From Bordetella petrii (GTDB lineage: Bacteria; Pseudomonadota; Gammaproteobacteria; Burkholderiales; Burkholderiaceae_B): a DNA stretch of 58,864 nucleotides. The stretch spans positions 1 to 58,864 of the forward strand of contig WMBV01000034.1 in NCBI GenBank assembly GCA_017745595.1. The letters are read 5' to 3'. Shown here piece by piece: positions 1-9,700 of this stretch. How positions within the stretch are numbered: the stretch's first letter is position 1; every line of letters starts with the position of its first letter. The notes below the pieces were generated by a model. The model searched no databases. It saw only the letters and a list, made by a program, of their open reading frames with translations, and was not told where the DNA came from. Position numbers and translations under genes: made by a program.

Positions 1-144
1 TGCTCACGCTCATGACGCGCCTGGGTTTCGCCAACGCCCCCGCCATCTACCCCTTCGATACCAGGTCCAGCCAGACCCGCCGCATGGTGGGGTCTTCGGG
101 ATCGGGGTCGTTGGTGAAACCCAGGCGCGTCATGAGCGTGAGCA
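1..144. repeat. 36-bp inverted repeat at the window edge (1-36 and 109-144)
   Basis: Bases 1-36 are the reverse complement of bases 109-144 with one mismatch (35/36). The right arm lies inside the 3' end of the PatZ-like gene and encodes its GNAT-domain tail (LTLMTRLGF). The left arm encodes almost the same peptide on the plus strand. The left arm could be a small inverted duplication of the gene end, the tail of a plus-strand paralogue, or half of a hairpin downstream of the gene. The window starts inside the arm, so its full length is unknown. Confidence 0.75.
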
Positions 145-2500
145 TGGGACGGTTGTTGGCCAGCACCAAGCCGTCGATGTATTCCAGCCCTTGTTCGCGC
201 GCGGCGTCGATCAGCGCTTCCATCAGTTGCCCGCCCAGCCGGCGGCGCTGCCAGGCGTCGCCGATGACCAGGGCGTATTCGGCGCCGCGCCCGTCGGCAT
301 TGCGCAGATAGTGCGCGAAGCCGATGATGACTTCGCGCGGATGGCCGCGGTTTTCGGGGTTAGGCACTTGCGTGGTGGCCACCAGCGCCAGTTCGCGGTG
401 GTAGTCGATTTGCGTATAGCGCGCCACCATGCGCGGCGTGAGTTCGCGCATCATGGACACGAAACGCATATAGCGCGATTGCTCGGACAGGCCGCGGATG
501 AATTCTTGCAGCGTCTGGGCGTCTTCGGGCCGGATGGGGCGGATGACCCAGGCGGTGCCGTCGTCGAACTGGCGGGTGCGTACCAGGCGCGCCGGGTACG
601 GGTGGATGGCCATGTGCGGATAGCCGCTGGCCTGCGGCGTGGGGCAGCCGGGCTCGGCACTCAGCCTGATGCGCACGTCGGCCGCGCGCAATTGCGCTTC
701 GCCCGCGTATAGCGGGTCGAGGTCGAGCGATTCGATGTCGGGCAGTTCGGAGATCAGTTCGGAGACGTGCACCAGCGTCTGCTGCACGGCTTCGGTGGCC
801 GCGCCGCTGACTTGCGGCGCCAGCACCCGGCGCCAGGCGCGGCTGCGCTCGATGAGCTGGCCGGCCAGGAAGCCATTGAGAGGCGGAAGATCCATGCCGC
901 GATCGGTGCCGCTGGCCAGCAAGGCATCGGGGCCGCCGGCGCCGAACTGGATCACGGGCCCGAAACGCGGATCGCGCCGCACGCGGATGGCCATGGGGCG
1001 CGATTCGGGCTCGCCGGGCAGCACGCCGGGCGGCACGTCGCGCAGCGGCACGTAAAAGGCGTCGAGCACGCTGCGGCATTCGGCCGCCGACAAATCGAGC
1101 CGGCCCTGCGCGCGGGCGCCATCCAGCACGGCGCGGGCCCGGGCGATGTCGGGCAGGCGGTTGGGGGGCTCGGGCGGCAGGGTTTGCAGCAGCAATTGCT
1201 GGTTGTAGTAGTGCGTGGCCAGCACGCCGAAGGCGTCGGCGGCGGATTCGGGCGTGCGGAACGCCGACGTGCCGGCGTCGTCGAGCATGCGGCGCAGCGG
1301 CCGCATGCCGGCATCGCCCATGAAGCAGCTGACCACCGGCTTGGGTGCCTTGGGCGCGATCTGGGCCAGTTGGCGCGCCACGCCCGGCATATCGGCCAGG
1401 GCATCGGGGGCCAGCAGCACCAGCACGCCGTCGACGCCGCTGTCGTCGATGAGGTGGTCGAGCATGGCCTGGATGCGCTCGGGCGTAAGCGGCACATAGG
1501 TGATGACGGGGTTGGCGATGGCCGCGTCGGGCTCGAGCAGGCCGGCCAGCGCGCGCCGGGTGGCGGGCGCCAGTTCGGCCTTGAGCACGGCCGCGTCGGG
1601 GCCGATGAGATCGAGCGCCAGCTGGGGCGGGCCGCTGCCATTGGACAGCAGCGCCACGCGGCGGCCACGCGGCCGCCGCGTGTAGCCCAGCACCTTGACG
1701 GCCGAAAACAGCTGCACGAAATAACGCACCCGCACGGCGCCGGCGCGCCGCAGGGCGGCATCGAGCACGGCATCGCTGCCGGGCGGCCCGTCGTGGCCGG
1801 CCTTGAGCACGATGACCGGCTTGACGCTGGCCGCCGACCGCAGCGCGCTCATGAATTCGCGCGCCGTGCCGGCGTCTTCGAGGTACAGCACGATGCTGTC
1901 GGTGCGCGGGTCGCTGGCCAGGAAATCGAGCACCTGCGCCAACCCCACCACGGCTTCGTCGCCCAGCGACACCGCCGTGGAAAAGCCGATGTGGACGTCT
2001 TCGGCCCAATCCATGACGGCGGCGGTGATGGAACGCGACTGCGCCACCAGCGCCACGCGGCCGGCGCGCGCCAGCGTGGGGTGCTGGCTGAGGTTCAGGC
2101 CCGCATGGGGCCGCTGGACGCCAAAGGCGCGCGGGCCGAGCAGCGCGCAGCCGGTTTCCTGGGCCCAGGCGCGGCACAGCGCCAGGGTGCCGCCGGGATA
2201 GGGATCGGGCAATTCGTGCGGCAGCACGATGGCCGCGTGCGGCCGCAGCGGCGCCAGGCGGCGCAGGGTTTCGGGCAGCACGGCGGGCGATACGCACACC
2301 AGCGCCAGGTCGGGACGCTGGCCGTCGGCCAGGCCGGCACTGGCCGCCGGCAGTTCGGGGGCCTGGCCCGGCGCGGCATCGACGCGCGTGGTGCGCGCGC
2401 GCAGCGCGGCAGGCAGGGCATCGGCCACCGGCAAGGGCCGGTCGGCCACGATGAGCAGCGATCGGGGCTCGAACAGCGGGGCAAGAGCGTGTCGCAGCAT
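47..2500 (-). CDS. PatZ-like protein: CoA-binding/succinyl-CoA ligase-like domains with C-terminal GNAT acetyltransferase
   Basis: This 817-residue protein has the order of the PatZ/Pat protein acetyltransferases, which acetylate lysines such as those of acetyl-CoA synthetase. It has an N-terminal CoA-binding Rossmann-like domain (from about residue 9), a CoA-ligase-like middle part (VALVAQSR, LYLEDAGTA, LLSNGSG), an ATP-grasp remnant (DPRFGPVIQFGAGG) and a C-terminal GNAT domain from about residue 640 (RPEDAQTLQEFIRGL, QRRRLGGQLMEALI). It is shorter than typical PatZ (about 890 residues). The gap falls in the ATP-grasp region, where the usual SPDIxHK nucleotide-binding block is not seen, so ligase activity is unlikely. 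It is divergent from gltX. The role as a protein acetyltransferase is inferred from family. Confidence 0.85.
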   Translation of the reverse strand: MLRHALAPLFEPRSLLIVADRPLPVADALPAALRARTTRVDAAPGQAPELPAASAGLADGQRPDLALVCVSPAVLPETLRRLAPLRPHAAIVLPHELPDPYPGGTLALCRAWAQETGCALLGPRAFGVQRPHAGLNLSQHPTLARAGRVALVAQSRSITAAVMDWAEDVHIGFSTAVSLGDEAVVGLAQVLDFLASDPRTDSIVLYLEDAGTAREFMSALRSAASVKPVIVLKAGHDGPPGSDAVLDAALRRAGAVRVRYFVQLFSAVKVLGYTRRPRGRRVALLSNGSGPPQLALDLIGPDAAVLKAELAPATRRALAGLLEPDAAIANPVITYVPLTPERIQAMLDHLIDDSGVDGVLVLLAPDALADMPGVARQLAQIAPKAPKPVVSCFMGDAGMRPLRRMLDDAGTSAFRTPESAADAFGVLATHYYNQQLLLQTLPPEPPNRLPDIARARAVLDGARAQGRLDLSAAECRSVLDAFYVPLRDVPPGVLPGEPESRPMAIRVRRDPRFGPVIQFGAGGPDALLASGTDRGMDLPPLNGFLAGQLIERSRAWRRVLAPQVSGAATEAVQQTLVHVSELISELPDIESLDLDPLYAGEAQLRAADVRIRLSAEPGCPTPQASGYPHMAIHPYPARLVRTRQFDDGTAWVIRPIRPEDAQTLQEFIRGLSEQSRYMRFVSMMRELTPRMVARYTQIDYHRELALVATTQVPNPENRGHPREVIIGFAHYLRNADGRGAEYALVIGDAWQRRRLGGQLMEALIDAAREQGLEYIDGLVLANNRPMLTLMTRLGFTNDPDPEDPTMRRVWLDLVSKG

Positions 2501-2623
2501 GTCAAACGGGCGCTATTCTAAAATACAGCCATCGTAACAAGACCTGCACCCTATCGCCATGATCGCGCGCCGGGCTTTCCCGCATGCCCACGGCGTCCGC
2601 CACGCCGTTTTTTCCTGCTTCCT

Positions 2624-4030
2624 ATGACCTCGACCCCTGCCCCTATCCGTACCCGCTTCGCGCCCTCGCCCACTGGTTTCCTGCACCTGGGCGGCGCGCG
2701 CACCGCGCTGTTTTCCTGGGCCTACGCGCGCCATCACCAGGGCGTGTTCGTGCTGCGCATCGAAGACACCGACCTGGAGCGCTCGACCCCCGAAGCGGTG
2801 CAGGCCATTCTGGACAGCATGGACTGGCTGGGCATGCAGCCCGACGAAGGGCCGTTCTATCAAATGCAGCGCATGGACCGCTACCGCGAAGTCATCGCGC
2901 AGATGCTGCGCGACGGCACCGCCTACCTTTGCTATAGCTCGCCCGAAGAAGTCGAGGCCATGCGCGAAGCGGCGCGCGCCCGGGGCCTGAAGCCGCGCTA
3001 CGACGGCACCTGGCGCCCCGAGCCCGGCAAGACGCTGCCGCCGGTGCCGGCCGGACGCCAGCCGGTGGTGCGCTTCAAGAACCCGCAAGACGGCGCCACG
3101 GGCTGGAACGACATGGTCAAGGGCCCCATCAGTTTCGACAACACCGAGCTCGACGACCTGATCATCGCCCGCCCCGACGGCACCCCCACCTACAACTTCT
3201 GCGTGGTGGTCGACGACTGGGACATGGGCATCACCCACGTGCTGCGCGGCGACGACCACGTCAACAATACGCCGCGCCAGATCAATATCCTGCGCGCGCT
3301 GGGCGCCACCCTGCCCGAATACGGCCACGTGCCGATGATTCTGGGGCCCGACGGCGAAAAGCTGTCCAAGCGCCACGGCGCGGTCAATGTCATGGACTAC
3401 GACGCGCAAGGCTACCTGCCCGAAGCCATGGTGAACTACCTGGCGCGGCTGGGCTGGAGCCACGGCGACGACGAACTGTTCACGCGCGAACAGCTGGTGC
3501 AATGGTTCGACACCCGGCATCTGTCGAAGTCGGCGTCGCAATGGGACCCGAAGAAGCTGAACTGGGTCAACGCCCACTACATCAAGCAGATGGACAACGC
3601 CGAACTGGCCGCGCGCGTGGCGCCGCGCATCGAAAAGCGCGGCGGCAATCCGGCGGCGGTGGACCTGGCCGCGGCCATGGGCTTGCTGAAAGACCGCGCC
3701 GAAACGCTGGAACAACTGGCCGACGCGGCACTGCTGTTCTGCAAGCCGTTCCAGCCGGCCGCCGCCGAATTGGCCGAACAGCACCTGACGCCGGCCGCGC
3801 GCGAGGCGCTGGCCGATTTCGCGCAACGCGCGGCAGGCACCGACTGGACCCGCGAGGCGATTTCCGCCCTGATCAAGGCCGTGCTGGCCGAACGCGGCCT
3901 GAAAATGCCGCAACTGGCCATTCCGCTGCGCGTGGCCGTGGTGGGCCAGACCCAGACGCCGGCGGTCGACGCCGTGCTGGCCCTGATCGGTAAAGAGGCG
4001 GTATTGCAGCGGCTGGGGGGCGGTGTCTGA
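2624..4030 (+). CDS. gltX: glutamate--tRNA ligase
   Basis: Glutamyl-tRNA synthetase, which charges tRNA-Glu in the cytoplasm. The 468-residue length is normal for the family. The HIGH-type motif reads HLGG (within [14 protein letters not shown], residues 15-28) and the KMSKS-type motif reads KLSKRHG near residue 245; the class I signature RIEDTD follows the first motif. The start at 2624 gives the usual N-terminus just ahead of TRFAPSPTG. Oddly, the last codons GGT-GTC-TGA lie inside a copy of the dispersed GGTGTCTGACACC palindrome, so the stop codon is supplied by the repeat. The convergent MFS gene follows after the repeat. Confidence 0.97.
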   Translation: MTSTPAPIRTRFAPSPTGFLHLGGARTALFSWAYARHHQGVFVLRIEDTDLERSTPEAVQAILDSMDWLGMQPDEGPFYQMQRMDRYREVIAQMLRDGTAYLCYSSPEEVEAMREAARARGLKPRYDGTWRPEPGKTLPPVPAGRQPVVRFKNPQDGATGWNDMVKGPISFDNTELDDLIIARPDGTPTYNFCVVVDDWDMGITHVLRGDDHVNNTPRQINILRALGATLPEYGHVPMILGPDGEKLSKRHGAVNVMDYDAQGYLPEAMVNYLARLGWSHGDDELFTREQLVQWFDTRHLSKSASQWDPKKLNWVNAHYIKQMDNAELAARVAPRIEKRGGNPAAVDLAAAMGLLKDRAETLEQLADAALLFCKPFQPAAAELAEQHLTPAAREALADFAQRAAGTDWTREAISALIKAVLAERGLKMPQLAIPLRVAVVGQTQTPAVDAVLALIGKEAVLQRLGGGV

Positions 4031-4104
4031 CACCCTGCAGACACCTGACGATGTGACGAGGACGTGGTCAAGGTGTCCGACTCCCGAAGGGTGTCGGACA
4101 CCGC
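4021..4104. repeat. Dispersed palindromic repeat, element A (between convergent gltX and MFS gene)
   Basis: There is one degenerate unit at 4022-4047 and one full unit at 4071-4102 of the family AGGTGTCTGACTCCC...GGGTGTCAGACACC. The full unit has GTCCGAC paired with GTCGGAC, a compensatory change relative to the family consensus. It sits between two convergent genes and contains the gltX stop codon. It may act as a bidirectional terminator or be a REP-like element; no T-tract follows the stems. Confidence 0.85.
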
Positions 4105-4118
4105 GGCGAGCACCCCTG

Positions 4119-5309
4119 CTACGCCGCCATCGCCCGCAGCCGGCAGCGCAGGGCCCAGGCGAAGCTGCCGCCCAGCAAGGGCAGCAATACCGCGGCCGCG
4201 CCGAACAGCGCCGCGGCGCCGGCCACGTCGACCACCAGCCCGGCCAGCGCCACCCCCACCGCCTGGCCCATGAACAGGCAGGACGCGAACCAGGCAACCG
4301 CGGTGCCGCGCGCGCCGGGCACCATTTGCGTGGCGTGGGTTTGCAGCGTGGCGTGCAGCAGGTAATAGCCGAAACCGGCCAGCATGCTGGCCGCCAGCCC
4401 CCAGGCCCAGACCGGGCCCAGCAGATAAGCCAGAAAGGCCGCGCACAGCACCAGCCCGCCCGCGGCGGCCAGGCCGCGCTCGCCCAGGCGCCGCAGCACG
4501 GGCCCCGCCACCAGGGTGTACAGCAACCCGCCCAGCGCATACACCGCCACCACGGCCCCCGCCGCGGTCAGCGACAGGCCGAAGCGCGCATGCAGGTAGG
4601 CCGGCACGAAGGCCAATGCGCCGAAGACCAGCAGGCCTTCCACGAAAACCGTGGCCAGCACGATGCGCGCCCAGGGCACGCTGAGCACCGTGCGCACCTG
4701 GGCGGCGAAACCCTGGCGCGGCGCGGCCTCGGCCGCCGGCCGGGCGGCCTGCCGGCCCACTTCGCGCCACAGCAGCGCGCCCACGATCAGATAGCCGACC
4801 ACCAGCGCGCCGAACGCCCAGCGCCAGCCGACCGTATCGGTGAACCAGCCGCCGGCCAGCTGCCCCGCGGCCATGCCCAGGATCGTGCCGGTGAGAAAGC
4901 GCGCCAGCGTGGCCTGGCGCTGCTCATAGGGAACGTTGTCGCCGATCCAGGCCATCGACAGCGGCACGATGCCGGCCCCGGCCGCGCCGGACAGGGCGCG
5001 GCACACCACCAGCATGTCCAGCGACGAGGCCAGCACCGCGCCGGCGCTGCCGATCGCGCACGCGAAGGTCGCCACCGTCACCACGCGGAATTTGCCATAG
5101 CGGTCGCCCACCGGCCCGAAGAACATCTGCAGCAGCCCGTAGGCGACCGCGAACGCGGTCACGGTGGCCGCGGCCTGCCCGGTGGTGGTGCCGAAATCGG
5201 CCGCCAGCCGCGGCAGCATGGGATCGCAGATGCGGAAGGCGGTGGCGCTGACGAAAGCCGCCAGCGCCAGCAAGGCGATCGCGCGGCCGTGGGAACTGGC
5301 GGGCGGCAT
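4119..5309 (-). CDS. MFS transporter
   Basis: Major facilitator superfamily permease of 396 residues with about twelve hydrophobic segments. Motif A (GPVGDRYGKFR) lies between helices 2 and 3, near residues 65-75, and a drug/H+ antiporter style N-terminus is visible (LAAFVSATAFRICDPMLPRLA). The length fits the DHA1 group of exporters. It is 10 bp downstream of a lipoprotein gene on the same strand, so the two are probably co-transcribed. Substrate unknown; efflux of a small molecule is the family expectation. It ends against a dispersed repeat that separates it from gltX. Confidence 0.88.
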   Translation of the reverse strand: MPPASSHGRAIALLALAAFVSATAFRICDPMLPRLAADFGTTTGQAAATVTAFAVAYGLLQMFFGPVGDRYGKFRVVTVATFACAIGSAGAVLASSLDMLVVCRALSGAAGAGIVPLSMAWIGDNVPYEQRQATLARFLTGTILGMAAGQLAGGWFTDTVGWRWAFGALVVGYLIVGALLWREVGRQAARPAAEAAPRQGFAAQVRTVLSVPWARIVLATVFVEGLLVFGALAFVPAYLHARFGLSLTAAGAVVAVYALGGLLYTLVAGPVLRRLGERGLAAAGGLVLCAAFLAYLLGPVWAWGLAASMLAGFGYYLLHATLQTHATQMVPGARGTAVAWFASCLFMGQAVGVALAGLVVDVAGAAALFGAAAVLLPLLGGSFAWALRCRLRAMAA

Positions 5310-5319
5310 CGGGCTGCCG

Positions 5320-5832
5320 TCAGTAAGACAGGTGGTAGCCCGGCGGCATGCGGCGCGCCGTGATCGCCTGGCCGCCCGAACGCAGCTCGCGCAGGCTCAG
5401 GCGGGCGGACTCGACCTTTTCGATGCGGTAGCGGTTCTGGTAGATGGGATCGGCGGCATCGACGGGTTCGCCATTGGAGCGGGTCGTCTGCAGGGTGAGC
5501 ACGCCATCGGCCTGTTGCCAGCAGCCCGCTTCGCGCAGGCCGGGCCGCACGCGCTTGCCGATCTTGAGCTGGGTCTCGTATGACATGGTGCCGTCGGCGG
5601 ACAGCACGATCAGCGCGCGGAAGTCGCCCGCCACGCCCCGCGGGCGGGTGTTCGATTGCCAGGTGCCGACCAGGCGGCTGCCGGGCTCGGCGGGCGTGCA
5701 GGCCACCGGGGGCGGCGCGGCGGCGGGGGCGGCGGGCGCCGGAGCCTGCCCGGTCTTGCGGGCCGCGCAACCGGCCAGGATCAATGCGGCGCCCACGGCG
5801 CCGATACGGTGCAACCACAACACACTTTTCAT
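5320..5832 (-). CDS. Putative lipoprotein
   Basis: A 170-residue protein with a lipoprotein signal peptide: a short basic N-terminus, a hydrophobic run and the lipobox LAGC at residues 19-22, followed by a Pro/Ala-rich linker. The mature part has a lipocalin/META-like start (GSRLVGTWQSN) and predicted beta-rich sequence (GTMSYETQLKIG, GVLTLQTT), but I do not recognise a named family. The gene directly precedes the MFS gene (10 bp), so an envelope role linked to that exporter is possible but inferred. Confidence 0.75.
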   Translation of the reverse strand: MKSVLWLHRIGAVGAALILAGCAARKTGQAPAPAAPAAAPPPVACTPAEPGSRLVGTWQSNTRPRGVAGDFRALIVLSADGTMSYETQLKIGKRVRPGLREAGCWQQADGVLTLQTTRSNGEPVDAADPIYQNRYRIEKVESARLSLRELRSGGQAITARRMPPGYHLSY

Positions 5833-5988
5833 GACGTCCTCGAAACCACGCGCGTCGCCGGACCGGATGAGCCGAGTCCGACACGCGCAGGTGGGACTCT
5901 AATGACGCCGCCCCCGCGATGCAATGACACCAGCTTGCAGATGGTGTGTAAGCGCAACAGTGGAGGCGAAGCCGGCCGCGGGTTTTGC

Positions 5989-6155
5989 AGGTGTCTGGCC
6001 TCCCGGAGAGGGTCGGACACCTGGCCACACGCCTATGCAGGTGTCTGACTCCCGAAGGGTGTCAGACACCGGAAGATCGTTTGCCCACTACGGTGTCAGG
6101 CACCCTGCGGGAGCCTGACACCTGACTCCTGACACACCTGAAGCCTGACACCAGG
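5989..6155. repeat. Dispersed palindromic repeat, element B (three units)
   Basis: This lies in the 342-bp stretch between the lipoprotein and Lrp genes. Units are at 5989-6022 (TCTGG/TCGGAC variant), 6039-6070 (consensus, CCCGAAGGG loop) and 6092-6123 (TCAGGC paired with GCCTGA, a compensatory change), followed by fragments to 6155. It lies just downstream of the Lrp gene stop codon. The rest of the gap (5833-5988) holds the presumed lipoprotein promoter; no further gene is seen. Confidence 0.85.
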
Positions 6156-6174
6156 CCGGCTGGCCAGTTGGCCA

Positions 6175-6642
6175 TTACGCCGCGTCGAGCGGCAGGCGCA
6201 CTTCGTGCTTGATCTCGCGCAGCGCGACGATGGTGCGGGTCTGGCGGATGCCGGGCAGGTTGAACAGGAAGCGGTGCAGGAACCGGTCGTACGCCTCGGG
6301 GCTTTCGACCAGGATCTTCAGCAGGAAGTCGGAATCGCCCGTGACCGCGTAGCACTCGAGTATCTCGGGCGCGTCGCGCACCGAGCGTTCGAAATTTTCG
6401 ACCGTGCTGGCCGAATGCCGCTCCAGGCTGATCTGCGCGAACATGCAGCCCTGCAATCCGACCTTGGCGCGATCGACCTGCGCGCTGTAGCCCGTGATGA
6501 CGCCCGCCGCTTCGAGCGCCTTGACGCGTCGCCACACCGGCGCGGCCGACAAGCCTACCTGCTCGGACAACTGCTGCGCCGAGGCGCGGCCGTCGGCCTG
6601 CAGGGCGCGCAGGATGCCGATGTCGGTTTTGTCCATATCCAC
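6175..6642 (-). CDS. Lrp/AsnC family transcriptional regulator
   Basis: A 155-residue regulator with an N-terminal winged helix-turn-helix (LDKTDIGILRAL-type start, then QLSEQVGLSAAPVWRRVKALEAAGVI at about residues 20-50) and a C-terminal RAM/AsnC ligand-binding domain (ECYAVTGDSDFLLKI). Members of this family sense amino acids and act as dimers or octamers. It is divergent from the indolepyruvate ferredoxin oxidoreductase gene, with a palindrome GAAATG-TT-CATTTC in between, so local control of that gene in response to an aromatic amino acid is a reasonable inference. Confidence 0.93.
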   Translation of the reverse strand: MDMDKTDIGILRALQADGRASAQQLSEQVGLSAAPVWRRVKALEAAGVITGYSAQVDRAKVGLQGCMFAQISLERHSASTVENFERSVRDAPEILECYAVTGDSDFLLKILVESPEAYDRFLHRFLFNLPGIRQTRTIVALREIKHEVRLPLDAA

Positions 6643-6660
6643 CCCATTTTTTGCCGAAAC

Positions 6661-6674
6661 GAAATGTTCATTTC
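6661..6674. promoter_or_regulatory. Putative Lrp/AsnC operator palindrome
   Basis: GAAATG-TT-CATTTC, a perfect 6-bp inverted repeat with a 2-bp centre. It is followed by the AT-rich stretch CAAATTATAG in an otherwise GC-rich intergenic region. It lies 18 bp upstream of the Lrp-gene start and about 90 bp upstream of the oxidoreductase start. This position suits autoregulation and control of the divergent gene. Binding is inferred. Confidence 0.55.
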
Positions 6675-6761
6675 AAATTATAGGGATTACACGATCCAAT
6701 AACGCAATAAATCGCTGGCCTCGCGCTCCTATCATGACTAGAACGAACAGGAGCATCCATC

Positions 6762-9700
6762 ATGGACGGGACCCCGGCGGCCGAACCGGCCTTGGATCTG
6801 GATTACCAATTGCAGGACAACCTGACCCGCACGCGGGGCCGCGTGTTCCTGACCGGCACGCAGGCGCTGGTGCGGCTGCTGCTGGCGCAGCGGCGGCTGG
6901 ACCGCGAACGCGGCCTGAATACCGCCGGTTTCGTGTCGGGCTATCGCGGCTCGCCGCTGGGCGGCGTGGACATGGCGCTGTGGAAGGCCCAGGCGCAGCT
7001 CGACGCCCACCAGATCACCTTCGTGCCCGGCATCAACGAAGACATGGCCGCCACCGCGATCATGGGCACGCAGCAGGCGGGCGTGCGCGACGACCGCCAG
7101 GTCGATGGCGTGTTCGCGCTGTGGTACGGCAAGGGGCCCGGGGTGGACCGGGCCGGCGATGCGCTGCATCATGGCAACGCGGCCGGCGCCTCGCGCCACG
7201 GCGGCGTGCTGGTGGTGGTGGGCGACGACCACACGGCGGTGTCCTCGTCGATTCCGCATGCCAGCGAAGCCTCGCTGATCGGCTGGCAGATGCCCGTGGT
7301 GCATCCCGCCTCGGTCGACGAATACGAGACCTTCGCGCTGTGGGGCTGGGCGCTGTCGCGCTATAGCGGCACGTGGGTGGCGTTCAAGGCCGTTTCCGAA
7401 ACCGTCGAAAGCGGCCAGGCCTATCTGCCGGCGCCGGCCGCCCGCTACGACATGCCGGCCGATCCCGCCCTGCCGCCCGGCGCCCTGGAATACACCGCGC
7501 GCGACTTCCTGTCGCCGGCGGTCGAACTGCGCATGCAAAAGCGCCTGCAGGCCGTGCGCGCCTTCGCGCGGCGCCATTCGATCGACCGGCTGGTCTGCGC
7601 CGCGCCGCGCGCCGCCGTGGGGCTGGTGACGGTGGGCAAGGCGCACCTGGACACCCTGGAAGCCCTGGCCCGGCTGGGCATCGACCCGCACGCCGCCGAC
7701 ACGCCGGTGCGCATCTACAAGCCCGGCCTGACGTGGCCGCTGGATGCCGGGCGCCTGCACGATTTCGCGCGCGGCCTGTCGCACATTCTGGTGATCGAAG
7801 AAAAGGGCGCGGTGGTTGAAAGCCAGATCAAGGACCTGCTGTACAACCAGCCGCACCGGCCCACCGTGGCCGGCAAGACCGGGCTGGACGGCGCGCCGCT
7901 GGTGCCGTCGGCCGGACAGTTGCGGCCCTCGCTGCTGGCCGCGCCGCTGGCGGCCTGGCTGGCGCGCTGCGCCGGCCTGCGCGGCGCCGTCGACCCGGCC
8001 GCCTTCGCCTGCCCCGCGCCGCTGTCCAACGATGCCGACGGCATGCGCCGCCGGCCGTACTTCTGTTCGGGCTGCCCGCACAACAGCTCGACCAAAGTGC
8101 CCGAGGGCAGCCAGGCGCTGGCCGGCGTGGGCTGCCACTACATGGCCGCCTGGATGGACCGCGACACCGGCGGCCTGACCCAGATGGGCGGCGAAGGCGC
8201 CGACTGGATCGGCCTGGCGCGCTATATAAAAATGCCGCACGTGTTCCAGAACATGGGCGAAGGCACGTACTACCATTCGGGCTATCTGGCGATCCGGCAG
8301 GCGGTCGCGGCGGGCGCCCACATCACCTACAAGATACTGTTCAACGACGCGGTCGCCATGACGGGCGGCCAGCCGGTCGACGGGCCGATCTCGGTACCGC
8401 AGATCTGCCAGCAGCTGCGCGGCGAGAACGTGGCGCGCATCGTGGTCACCACCGACGAGCCCCAGAAATACCAGAGCGTCGAGCTGCCGGCCGGCGTTAC
8501 CGTGCATCACCGGCGCGAGCTCGATGCCCTGCAGCGCGAACTGCGCGACACCGCCGGCGTGACCGTGCTGATCCACGACCAGACCTGCGCCGCCGAAAAA
8601 CGGCGGCGCCGCAAAAAGCAGCAATTTCCCGATCCGCCGCGCCGCCTGCTGATCAACAGCGCGGTGTGCGAAGGCTGCGGCGATTGCGGCACGCAATCGA
8701 ACTGCCTGTCGATCGTGCCCCTGGAAACGCCGTATGGCCGCAAGCGCGCCATCGACCAGTCCAGCTGCAATAAAGACTATTCGTGCGCCGACGGGTTTTG
8801 CCCCAGCTTCGTGTCGGTCATGGGCGGCCGGTTGCGCAAGCAGGCCGCGCCCGCCAGCGGCGCGCCGGCCTGGCGGCGGCACCTAAATGCCCTGCCGCTG
8901 CCCGCCGTCCAGGCGCCCGAACAGCCGTATCGCATGCTGGTGGCGGGCATGGGCGGCACCGGCGTCATCACCATCGGCGCCATCGTCTCGATGGCGGCGC
9001 ACTTGCAAGGCCTGTCGGCGTCGGTGCTGGACCTGACCGGCCTGGCGCAGAAAGGCGGCACGGTGGTCAGCCACATCCGCCTGGCCCCGGCGCAGGCGCC
9101 CGACGGCCCGGTGCGGCTCGACTGGCAGCAGGCCGACGCCGCCATACTGTGCGACCCGGTGGCGGCCGTGGCGCCGGACTCTCTGGGGGCGCTGCGGCGC
9201 GGCCACACGCAAGTGACGGTCAACACCTACGTGGCGCCGATATCGGAATTCACCCGCGACCCCGACGCGGCGTTGCGGCCCGAGGCCCTACTGGCCAAGA
9301 TCCGCCACGCCGCCGGCGAATCCCGCACCGCCGCGCTGGATGCGCACCACGCGGCGCAGGCCCTGTTCGGCGACAGCATCCTGTCGAACATGTTCATGCT
9401 GGGCCATGCCTGGCAACGCGGCGGCGTGCCGCTGTCGCACGCCGCGCTGGCGCGCGCCATCGAGCTGAATGGCGTGGCGGTGCAGGCCAACCGCGACGCC
9501 TTCGAGGCCGGGCGCCTGGCCGCCCACCAGCCGCAGGCATTGGAAGAGGCCCTGCGCCCGGCAGCGCAGGTGGTGCAGTTGCAGGTGCCGGAATCGTTCG
9601 AACGCGCCGTGGCGCGCCGCGTGCGCGACCTGACGGCCTACCAGAACGCCGCCTATGCGCGCCAATACCAACAACTGGTCGAACGCGTGGCGCGGCGCGA

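Noticed and set aside
767-2521. Long plus-strand open frame (584 codons) opposite the PatZ-like gene
   Set aside because: It is a high-GC shadow frame, rich in Arg/Gly/His/Gln with no domain, lying fully antisense to a well-supported gene.
6738-8882. Long minus-strand open frame opposite the oxidoreductase
   Set aside because: A shadow frame caused by high GC at third positions; no recognisable motif and no start context.
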